64,000 nucleotides of DNA from Metridium senile (taxonomy: Eukaryota; Cnidaria; Anthozoa; Actiniaria; Metridiidae): positions 12,323,655-12,387,654 of the forward strand of contig OX459104.1 of the NCBI GenBank assembly GCA_949775045.1. The letters are read 5' to 3'. The stretch's first letter is position 1. The number at the start of each line of letters is the position of its first letter. The notes below the pieces were generated by a model, which made no database searches, was not told the DNA's origin, and saw only the letters and a list, made by a program, of their open reading frames with translations. Of this stretch, positions 24,365 to 34,748 are shown in pieces. The translations under genes and the position numbers were made by a program.

Positions 24365-25012
24365 TACAAAATCTTACCGAGAATGCAATATGCCCTATAG
24401 GGTGATCTGAAAATGTGTTAAAAAGATCGGGGTTTTCGGCACAAAATTTTCGCCTAGACCCTGTGAGCAATGTCTGAGAATATTAGAGCATTCTGATAAA
24501 TGCGCAAGATTTTATTTAGAAAAAACTACAAAATCCTACCCAGAATGCAATATGCCCTATAGGGTGATCTGAAAATGGGTTAAAAAGATCGGAGTTTTCG
24601 GCACAAAATTTTCGCCTAGACCCTGTGAGCAATGTCTGAGAATATTAGAGCATTCTGATAAATGGGCAAGATTTTATTTAGAAAAAACTACAAAATCCTA
24701 CCCAGAATGCAATATGCCCTATAGGGTGATCTTTAAATGGGTTAAAAAGATCGGGGTTTTCGGCACAAAATTTTCGCCTAGACCCTGTGAGCAATGTCTG
24801 AGAATATTAGAGCATTCTGATAAATGCGCAAGATTTTATTTAGAAAAAACGTCAAAATCCTACCTAGAATGCAATATGCCCTATAGGGTGATCTGAAAAT
24901 GTGTTAAAAAGATCGGGGTTTTCGACTCAAACTGATCGCTTAGACCCCGAGAACAATGTCTAGAAATATCTAAGCTTTCTGATATAACCGAAACATTTTA
25001 TTTAGGAAAAAC
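24365..25012. repeat. Partial copy AAAB of the 974-bp unit, edge of the E/F-free zone
   Basis: Starts: 24365, 24527, 24689, 24851. It repeats 23391-24038 with the stop-loss A (GA to TT at 24733-24734), but its B ends like F or D (CCGAAACATTTTATTTAGG) and passes directly to an A with CTTACCGAG. It is the only B in the window not followed by C. The junction looks like a crossover that joined two different HOR families, and it marks the start of the right-hand domain. Confidence 0.88.
24714..24896 (+). other. Second copy of the stop-loss open frame, not a gene
   Basis: The predicted peptide is the same as at 23740, 974 bases further on, in the A monomer at 24689. It exists because the 974-bp HOR unit carrying the stop-loss change was duplicated. 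The flanking A monomers all keep the stop. Confidence 0.85.
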
Positions 25013-26958
25013 TACAAAATCTTACCGAGAATGCAATATGCCCTATAGGGTGATCTGAAAATGTGTTAAAAAGATCGGGGTTTTCGGCACAACATTTTCG
25101 CCTAGACCCTGTGAGCAATGTCTGAGAATATTAGAGCATTCTGATAAATGCGCAAGATTTTATTTAGAAAAAACTACAAAATCCTACCAAGAATGCAATA
25201 TGCCCTATAGGGTGATCTGAAAATGGGTTAAAAAGATCGGAGTTTTCGGCACAAAATTTTCGCCTAGACCCTGTGAGCAATGTCTGAGAATATTAGAGCA
25301 TTCTGATAAATGCGCAAGATTTTATTTAGAAAAAACGTCAAAATCCTACCTAGAATGCAATATGCCCTATAGGGTGATCTGAAAATGGGTTAAAAAGATC
25401 GGAGTTTTCGGCACAAAATTTTCGCCTAGACCCTGTGAGCAATGTCTGAGAATATTAGAGCATTCTGATAAATGCGCAAGATTTTATTTAGAAAAAACTA
25501 CAAAATCCTACCTAGAATGCAATATGCCCTATAGGGTGATCTGAAAATGGGTTAAAAAGATCGGGGTTTTCGGCACAACATTTTCGCCTAGACCCTGTGA
25601 GCAATGTCTGAGAATATTAGAGCATTCTGATAAATGGGCAAGATTTTATTTAGAAAAAACTACAAAATCCTACCCAGAATGCAATATGCCCTATAGGGTG
25701 ATCTGAAAATGGGTTAAAAAGATCGGGGTTTTCGGCACAAAATTTTCGCCTAGACCCTGTGAGCAATGTCTGAGAATATTAGAGCATTCTGATAAATGCG
25801 CAAGATTTTATTTAGAAAAAACGTCAAAATCCTACCTAGAATGCAATATGCCCTATAGGGTGATCTGAAAATGGGTTAAAAAGATCGGAGTTTTCGGCAC
25901 AAAATTTTCGCCTAGACCCTGTGAGCAATGTCTGAGAATATTAGAGCATTCTGATAAATGCGCAAGATTTTATTTAGAAAAAACGTCAAAATCCTACCTA
26001 GAATGCAATATGCCCTATAGGGTGATCTGAAAATGGGTTAAAAAGATCGGAGTTTTCGGCACAAAATTTTCGCCTAGACCCTGTGAGCAATGTCTGAGAA
26101 TATTAGAGCATTCTGATAAATGCGCAAGATTTTATTTAGAAAAAACTACAAAATCCTACCCAGAATGCAATATGCCCTATAGGGTGATCTGAAAATGTGT
26201 TAAAAAGATCGGGGTTTTCGACTCAAACTGATCGCTTAGACCCCGAGAACAATGTCTAGAAATATCTAAGCTTTCTGATATAACCGAAAATTTTTATTTA
26301 GGAAAAACTACAAAATCATACCCAGAATGCCTTATGGCCTTTGGGATTTGCTAAAAATGTGTCAAAACAATCGGGGTTTTCGACTCAAACTGATAGCTAG
26401 GACCCTGAGAACAATGTCTAGAAATATATAAGCTTTCTGATATAACCGAAAAATTCTATTTAGGAAAAACTACAAAATCGTACCCAGAATGCCCTATAGA
26501 CTACCAAAGGGGTCTCTTAAAGTCGTTAAAAAAATCGGGGTTTTCGACTCAAACTGATCGCTGAGACCCCGAGAACAATGTCTAGAAATATCTAAGCTTT
26601 CTGATATAACCGAAACATTTTATTTAGGAAAAACTACAAAATCATACCCAGAATGCCTTATGGCCTTAAGGATTTGCTAAAATTGTGTCAAAACAATCGG
26701 GGTTTTCGACTCAAACTGATCGCTAGGACCCCGAGAACAATGTCTAGAAATATCTAAGCTTTCTGATATAACCGAAAAATTTTATTTAGGAAAAACTACA
26801 AAATCATACCCAGAATGCCTTATGGCCTTTGGGATTTGCTAAAAATGTGTCAAAACAATCGGGGTTTTCGACTCAAACTGATAGCTAGGACCCCGAGAAC
26901 AATGTCTAGAAATATCTAAGCTTTCTGATATAACCGAAACATTTTATTTAGGAAAAAC
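25013..26958. repeat. HOR unit A7-BCDEF, 1946 bp
   Basis: Starts: A at 25013, 25175, 25337, 25499, 25661, 25823, 25985; then B 26147, C 26309, D 26471, E 26635, F 26797. This is the first E/F pair after the one at 10554/10716. Its D has CCAAAGGGG. The last 1784 bp (25175-26958) are repeated immediately downstream. Confidence 0.92.
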
Positions 26959-28742
26959 TACAAAATCCTACCAAGAATGCAATATGCCCTATAGGGTGAT
27001 CTGAAAATGGGTTAAAAAGATCGGAGTTTTCGGCACAAAATTTTCGCCTAGACCCTGTGAGCAATGTCTGAGAATATTAGAGCATTCTGATAAATGCGCA
27101 AGATTTTATTTAGAAAAAACGTCAAAATCCTACCTAGAATGCAATATGCCCTATAGGGTGATCTGAAAATGGGTTAAAAAGATCGGAGTTTTCGGCACAA
27201 AATTTTCGCCTAGACCCTGTGAGCAATGTCTGAGAATATTAGAGCATTCTGATAAATGCGCAAGATTTTATTTAGAAAAAACTACAAAATCCTACCTAGA
27301 ATGCAATATGCCCTATAGGGTGATCTGAAAATGGGTTAAAAAGATCGGGGTTTTCGGCACAACATTTTCGCCTAGACCCTGTGAGCAATGTCTGAGAATA
27401 TTAGAGCATTCTGATAAATGGGCAAGATTTTATTTAGAAAAAACTACAAAATCCTACCCAGAATGCAATATGCCCTATAGGGTGATCTGAAAATGGGTTA
27501 AAAAGATCGGGGTTTTCGGCACAAAATTTTCGCCTAGACCCTGTGAGCAATGTCTGAGAATATTAGAGCATTCTGATAAATGCGCAAGATTTTATTTAGA
27601 AAAAACGTCAAAATCCTACCTAGAATGCAATATGCCCTATAGGGTGATCTGAAAATGGGTTAAAAAGATCGGAGTTTTCGGCACAAAATTTTCGCCTAGA
27701 CCCTGTGAGCAATGTCTGAGAATATTAGAGCATTCTGATAAATGCGCAAGATTTTATTTAGAAAAAACGTCAAAATCCTACCTAGAATGCAATATGCCCT
27801 ATAGGGTGATCTGAAAATGGGTTAAAAAGATCGGAGTTTTCGGCACAAAATTTTCGCCTAGACCCTGTGAGCAATGTCTGAGAATATTAGAGCATTCTGA
27901 TAAATGCGCAAGATTTTATTTAGAAAAAACTACAAAATCCTACCCAGAATGCAATATGCCCTATAGGGTGATCTGAAAATGTGTTAAAAAGATCGGGGTT
28001 TTCGACTCAAACTGATCGCTTAGACCCCGAGAACAATGTCTAGAAATATCTAAGCTTTCTGATATAACCGAAAATTTTTATTTAGGAAAAACTACAAAAT
28101 CATACCCAGAATGCCTTATGGCCTTTGGGATTTGCTAAAAATGTGTCAAAACAATCGGGGTTTTCGACTCAAACTGATAGCTAGGACCCTGAGAACAATG
28201 TCTAGAAATATATAAGCTTTCTGATATAACCGAAAAATTCTATTTAGGAAAAACTACAAAATCGTACCCAGAATGCCCTATAGACTACCAAAGGGGTCTC
28301 TTAAAGTCGTTAAAAAAATCGGGGTTTTCGACTCAAACTGATCGCTGAGACCCCGAGAACAATGTCTAGAAATATCTAAGCTTTCTGATATAACCGAAAC
28401 ATTTTATTTAGGAAAAACTACAAAATCATACCCAGAATGCCTTATGGCCTTAAGGATTTGCTAAAATTGTGTCAAAACAATCGGGGTTTTCGACTCAAAC
28501 TGATCGCTAGGACCCCGAGAACAATGTCTAGAAATATCTAAGCTTTCTGATATAACCGAAAAATTTTATTTAGGAAAAACTACAAAATCATACCCAGAAT
28601 GCCTTATGGCCTTTGGGATTTGCTAAAAATGTGTCAAAACAATCGGGGTTTTCGACTCAAACTGATAGCTAGGACCCCGAGAACAATGTCTAGAAATATC
28701 TAAGCTTTCTGATATAACCGAAACATTTTATTTAGGAAAAAC
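26959..28742. repeat. HOR unit A6-BCDEF, 1784 bp, tandem duplicate of 25175-26958
   Basis: Starts: A at 26959, 27121, 27283, 27445, 27607, 27769; B 27931, C 28093, D 28255, E 28419, F 28581. The first A has CCTACCAAG directly after F, without the CTTACCGAG A that normally stands between. That is what a clean tandem duplication joined at 26958/26959 would give. The CCAAAGGGG D marker is shared with 26471. Confidence 0.92.
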
Positions 28743-29230
28743 TACAAAATCTTACCGAGAATGCAATATGCCCTATAGGGTGATCTGAAAATGTGTTAAA
28801 AAGATCGGGGTTTTCGACTCAAACTGATCGCTTAGACCCCGAGAACAATGTCTAGAAATATCTAAGATTTCTGATATAACCAAAAATTTTTATTTAGGAA
28901 AAACTACAAAATCATACCCAGAATGCCTTATGGCCTTTGGGATTTGCTAAAAATGTGTCAAAACAATCGGGGTTTTCGACTCAAACTGATAGCTAGGACC
29001 CTGAGAACAATGTCTAGAAATATATAAGCTTTCTGATATAACCGAAAAATTCTATTTAGGAAAAACTACAAAATCGTACCCAGAATGCCCTATAGACTAC
29101 CATAGGGGTCTCTTAAAGTCGTTAAAAAAATCGGGGTTTTCGACTCAAACTGATCGCTGAGACCCCGAGAACAATGTCTAGAAATATCTAAGCTTTCTGA
29201 TATAACCGAAACATTTTATTTAGGAAAAAC
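28743..29230. repeat. B'CD cassette, 488 bp
   Basis: Starts: 28743, 28905, 29067. B' begins CTTACCGAG with an intact CCCTATAGGG and switches to the non-A half at the box. Inserted between F and an A run; the same cassette recurs at 31339, 40102, 50483, 52431, 57623 and 59247. Confidence 0.9.
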
Positions 29231-31338
29231 TACAAAATCTTACCGAGAATGCAATATGCCCTATAGGGTGATCTGAAAATGTGTTAAAAAGATCGGGGTT
29301 TTCGGCACAAAATTTTCGCCTAGACCCTGTGAGCAATGTCTGAGAATATTAGAGCATTCTGATAAATGCGCAAGATTTTATTTAGAAAAAACTACAAAAT
29401 CCTACCCAGAATGCAATATGCCCTATAGGGTGATCTGAAAATGGGTTAAAAAGATCGGAGTTTTCGGCACAAAATTTTCGCCAAGACCCTGTGAGCAATG
29501 TCTGAGAATATTAGAGCATTCTGATAAATGGGCAAGATTTTATTTAGAAAAAACGTCAAAATCCTACCTAGAATGCAATATGCCCTATAGGGTGATCTGA
29601 AAATGGGTTAAAAAGATCGGAGTTTTCGGCACAAAATTTTCGCCTAGACCCTGTGAGCAATGTCTGAGAATATTAGAGCATTCTGATAAATGCGCAAGAT
29701 TTTATTTAGAAAAAACGTCAAAATCCTACCTAGAATGCAATATGCCCTATAGGGTGATCTGAAAATGGGTTAAAAAGATCGGAGTTTTCGGCACAAAATT
29801 TTCGCCTAGACCCTGTGAGCAATGTCTGAGAATATTAGAGCATTCTGATAAATGCGCAAGATTTTATTTAGAAAAAACTACAAAATCCTACCTAGAATGC
29901 AATATGCCCTATAGGGTGATCTGAAAATGGGTTAAAAAGATCGGGGTTTTCGGCACAACATTTTCGCCTAGACCCTGTGAGCAATGTCTGAGAATATTAG
30001 AGCATTCTGATAAATGGGCAAGATTTTATTTAGAAAAAACTACAAAATCCTACCCAGAATGCAATATGCCCTATAGGGTGATCTGAAAATGGGTTAAAAA
30101 GATCGGGGTTTTCGGCACAAAATTTTCGCCTAGACCCTGTGAGCAATGTCTGAGAATATTAGAGCATTCTGATAAATGCGCAAGATTTTATTTAGAAAAA
30201 ACGTCAAAATCCTACCTAGAATGCAATATGCCCTATAGGGTGATCTGAAAATGGGTTAAAAAGATCGGAGTTTTCGGCACAAAATTTTCGCCTAGACCCT
30301 GTGAGCAATGTCTGAGAATATTAGAGCATTCTGATAAATGCGCAAGATTTTATTTAGAAAAAACGTCAAAATCCTACCTAGAATGCAATATGCCCTATAG
30401 GGTGATCTGAAAATGGGTTAAAAAGATCGGAGTTTTCGGCACAAAATTTTCGCCTAGACCCTGTGAGCAATGTCTGAGAATATTAGAGCATTCTGATAAA
30501 TGCGCCAGATTTTATTTAGAAAAAACTACAAAATCCTACCCAGAATGCAATATGCCCTATAGGGTGATCTGAAAATGTGTTAAAAAGATCGGGGTTTTCG
30601 ACTCAAACTGATCGCTTAGACCCCGAGAACAATGTCTAGAAATATCTAAGCTTTCTGATATAACCGAAAATTTTTATTTAGGAAAAACTACAAAATCATA
30701 CCCAGAATGCCTTATGGCCTTTGGGATTTGCTAAAAATGTGTCAAAACAATCGGGGTTTTCGACTCAAACTGATAGCTAGGACCCTGAGAACAATGTCTA
30801 GAAATATATAAGCTTTCTGATATAACCGAAAAATTCTATTTAGGAAAAACTACAAAATCGTACCCAGAATGCCCTATAGACTACCATAGGGGTCTCTTAA
30901 AGTCGTTAAAAAAATCGGGGTTTTCGACTCAAACTGATCGCTGAGACCCCGAGAACAATGTCTAGAAATATCTAAGCTTTCTGATATAACCGAAACATTT
31001 TATTTAGGAAAAACTACAAAATCATACCCAGAATGCCTTATGGCCTTAAGGATTTGCTAAAATTGTGTCAAAACAATCGGGGTTTTCGACTCAAACTGAT
31101 CGCTAGGACCCCGAGAACAATGTCTAGAAATATCTAAGCTTTCTGATATAACCGAAAAATTTTATTTAGGAAAAACTACAAAATCATACCCAGAATGCCT
31201 TATGGCCTTTGGGATTTGCTAAAAATGTGTCAAAACAATCGGGGTTTTCGACTCAAACTGATAGCTAGGACCCCGAGAACAATGTCTAGAAATATCTAAG
31301 CTTTCTGATATAACCGAAACATTTTATTTAGGAAAAAC
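29231..31338. repeat. HOR unit A8-BCDEF, 2108 bp
   Basis: Starts: A at 29231, 29393, 29555, 29717, 29879, 30041, 30203, 30365; B 30527, C 30689, D 30851, E 31015, F 31177. The A run seems to join a short D-type A start (CTTACCGAG, CCCAG) with the run seen at 25337-26146. The A at 29393 has a private CGCCAAGACCC. Confidence 0.9.
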
Positions 31339-31826
31339 TACAAAATCTTACCGAGAATGCAATATGCCCTATAGGGTGATCTGAAAATGTGTTAAAAAGA
31401 TCGGGGTTTTCGACTCAAACTGATCGCTTAGACCCCGAGAACAATGTCTAGAAATATCTAAGATTTCTGATATAACCGAAAATTTTTATTTAGGAAAAAC
31501 TACAAAATCATACCCAGAATGCCTTATGGCCTTTGGGATTTGCTAAAAATGTGTCAAAACAATCGGGGTTTTCGACTCAAACTGATAGCTAGGACCCTGA
31601 GAACAATGTCTAGAAATATATAAGCTTTCTGATATAACCGAAAAATTCTATTTAGGAAAAACTACAAAATCGTACCCAGAATGCCCTATAGACTACCATA
31701 GGGGTCTCTTAAAGTCGTTAAAAAAATCGGGGTTTTCGACTCAAACTGATCGCTGAGACCCCGAGAACAATGTCTAGAAATATCTAAGCTTTCTGATATA
31801 ACCGAAACATTTTATTTAGGAAAAAC
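31339..31826. repeat. B'CD cassette, 488 bp
   Basis: Starts: 31339, 31501, 31663. Same position in the grammar (after F) as 28743. Its B' ends CCGAAAATTTTTATTT rather than CCAAAAATTTTTATTT. Confidence 0.9.
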
Positions 31827-32962
31827 TACAAAATCTTACCGAGAATGCAATATGCCCTATAGGGTGATCTGAAAATGTGTTAAAAAGATCGGGGTTTTCG
31901 GCACAAAATTTTCGCCTAGACCCTGTGAGCAATGTCTGAGAATATTAGAACATTCTGATAAATGCGCAAGATTTTATTTAGAAAAAACTACAAAATCCTA
32001 CCCAGAATGCAATATGCCCTATAGGGTGATCTGAAAATGGGTTAAAAAGATCGGAGTTTTCGGCACAAAATTTTCGCCTAGACCCTGTGAGCAATGTCTG
32101 AGAATATTAGAGCATTCTGATAAATGGGCAAGATTTTATTTAGAAAAAACTACAAAATCCTACCCAGAATGCAATATGCCCTATAGGGTGATCTGAAAAT
32201 GGGTTAAAAAGATCGGGGTTTTCGGCACAAAATTTTCGCCTAGACCCTGTGAGCAATGTCTGAGAATATTAGAGCATTCTGATAAATGCGCAAGATTTTA
32301 TTTAGAAAAAACGTCAAAATCCTACCTAGAATGCAATATGCCCTATAGGGTGATCTGAAAATGGGTTAAAAAGATCGGAGTTTTCGGCACAAAATTTTCG
32401 CCTAGACCCTGTGAGCAATGTCTGAGAATATTAGAGCATTCTGATAAATGCGCCAGATTTTATTTAGAAAAAACTACAAAATCCTACCCAGAATGCAATA
32501 TGCCCTATAGGGTGATCTGAAAATGTGTTAAAAAGATCGGGGTTTTCGACTCAAACTGATCGCTTAGACCCCGAGAACAATGTCTAGAAATATCTAAGCT
32601 TTCTGATATAACCGAAACTTTTTATTTAGGAAAAACTACAAAATCATACCCAGAATGCCTTATGGCCTTTGGGATTTGCTAAAAATGTGTCAAAACAATC
32701 GGGGTTTTCGACTCAAACTGATAGCTAGGACCCTGAGAACAATGTCTAGAAATATATAAGCTTTCTGATATAACCGAAAAATTCTATTTAGGAAAAACTA
32801 CAAAATCGTACCCAGAATGCCCTATAGACTACCATAGGGGTCTCTTAAAGTCGTTAAAAAAATCGGGGTTTTCGACTCAAACTGATCGCTGAGACCCCGA
32901 GAACAATGTCTAGAAATATCTAAGCTTTCTGATATAACCGAAACATTTTATTTAGGAAAAAC

Positions 32963-33124
32963 TACAAAATCATACCCAGAATGCCTTATGGCCTTTGGGA
33001 TTTGCTAAAAATGTGTCAAAACAATCGGGGTTTTCGACTCAAACTGATAGCAAGGACCTCGAGAACAATTTCCAGAAATATCTAAGCTTTCTGATATAAC
33101 CGAAAGTGTCTATTTAGGAAAAAC
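32963..33124. repeat. Divergent F monomer (relic)
   Basis: The first half is a standard C/F half. The second half has a cluster of private changes: GATAGCAAGG, GGACCTCGAG (a CTCGAG at 33058-33063), CAATTTCCAG for CAATGTCTAG, and CCGAAAGTGTCTATTT for CCGAAACATTTTATTT. It is the most divergent monomer I found and was not copied elsewhere in the window. Confidence 0.88.
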
Positions 33125-33288
33125 TACAAAATCTTACCCATAATGCCCTATAGACTACCATAGGGGTCTCTTAAAGTCGTTAAAAAAATCGGGGTTTTCG
33201 ACTCAAACTGATCGCTGAGACCCCGAGAACAATGTCTAGAAATATCTAAGCTTTCTGATATAACCGAAACATTTTATTTAGGAAAAAC
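33125..33288. repeat. Variant D monomer after the divergent F
   Basis: Starts TACAAAATCTTACCCATAATG, whereas other D monomers start with TACAAAATCGTACCCAGAATG; from the CCCTATAG stretch on it is a normal 164-bp D. It is the only D not preceded by C. The following A (33289) also has a private GCCTTATAGGG. Confidence 0.88.
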
Positions 33289-34748
33289 TACAAAATCTTA
33301 CCGAGAATGCAATATGCCTTATAGGGTGATCTGAAAATGGGTTAAAAAGATCGGGGTTTTCGGCACAAAATTTTCGCCTAGACCCTGTGAGCAATGTCTG
33401 AGAATATTAGAGCATTCTGATAAATGCGCCAGATTTTATTTAGAAAAAACTACAAAATCCTACCCAGAATGCAATATGCCCTATAGGGTGATCTGAAAAT
33501 GGGTTAAAAAGATCGGAGTTTTCGGCACAAAATTTTCGCCTAGACCCTGTGAGCAATGTCTGAGAATATTAGAGCATTCTGATAAATGGGCAAGATTTTA
33601 TTTAGAAAAAACTACAAAATCCTACCCAGAATGCAATATGCCCTATAGGGTGATCTGAAAATGGGTTAAAAAGATCGGGGGTTTCGGCACAAAATTTTCG
33701 CCTAGACCCTGTGAGCAATGTCTGAGAATATTAGAGCATTCTGATAAATGCGCAAGATTTTATTTAGAAAAAACTACAACATCCTACCTAGAATGCAATA
33801 TGCCCTATAGGGTGATCTGAAAATGGGTTAAAAAGATCGGAGTTTTCGGCACAAAATTTTCGCCTAGACCTTGTGAGCAATGTCTGAGAATATTAGAGCA
33901 TTCTGATAAATGCGCCAGATTTTATTTAGAAAAAACTACAAAATCCTACCCAGAATGCAATATGCCCTATAGGGTGATCTGAAAATGGGTTAAAAAGATC
34001 GGGGTTTTCGACTCAAACTGATCGCTTAGACCCCGAGAACAATGTCTAGAAATATCTAAGATTTCTGATATAACCAAAAATTTTTATTTAGGAAAAACTA
34101 CAAAATCATACCCAGAATGCCTTATGGCCTTTGGGATTTGCTAAAAATGTGTCAAAACAATCGGGGTTTTCGACTCAAACTGATAGCTAGGACCCTGAGA
34201 ACAATGTCTAGAAATATATAAGCTTTCTGATATAACCGAAAAATTCTATTTAGGAAAAACTACAAAATCGTACCCAGAATGCCCTATAGACTACCATAGG
34301 GGTCTCTTAAAGTCGTTAAAAAAATCGGGGTTTTCGACTCAAACTGATCGCTGAGACCCCGAGAACAATGTCTAGAAATATCTAAGCTTTCTGATATAAC
34401 CGAAACATTTTATTTAGGAAAAACTACAAAATCATACCCAGAATGCCTTATGGCCTTAAGGATTTGCTAAAATTGTGTCAAAACAATCGGGGTTTTCGAC
34501 TCAAACTGATCGCTAGGACCCCGAGAACAATGTCTAGAAATATCTAAGCTTTCTGATATAACCGAAAAATTTTATTTAGGAAAAACTACAAAATCATACC
34601 CAGAATGCCTTATGGCCTTTGGGATTTGCTAAAAATGTGTCAAAACAATCGGGGTTTTCGACTCAAACTGATAGCTAGGACCCCGAGAACAATGTCTAGA
34701 AATATCTAAGCTTTCTGATATAACCGAAACATTTTATTTAGGAAAAAC
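33289..34748. repeat. HOR unit A4-BCDEF, 1460 bp
   Basis: Starts: A at 33289, 33451, 33613, 33775; B 33937, C 34099, D 34261, E 34425, F 34587. The third A has CGGGGGTTTCGG and the fourth begins TACAACATCC, changes shared with 5522/5684, 9742/9904 and 35559/35721. The B at 33937 is of the AAGATTT type but follows A, with ATGGGTT before the box. Confidence 0.9.

Larger units (their letters stand above)
31827..33288. repeat. HOR unit A4-BCD followed by divergent F and D
   Basis: Starts: A at 31827, 31989, 32151, 32313; B 32475, C 32637, D 32799, divergent F 32963, D 33125. E is missing, and the order D-F-D is unique in the window. Confidence 0.9.

Noticed and set aside
23740..24896. Two 60-codon open frames as protein-coding genes
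   Set aside because: They lie wholly inside satellite monomers, start and end with the same residues because of the repeat, and exist only through a shared two-base change. No promoter, domain or codon evidence supports a gene.
32963..33288. Transposon insertion or foreign segment
   Set aside because: The segment keeps the 162/164-bp register and aligns with classes F and D throughout, so it is a divergent monomer pair, not an insertion.
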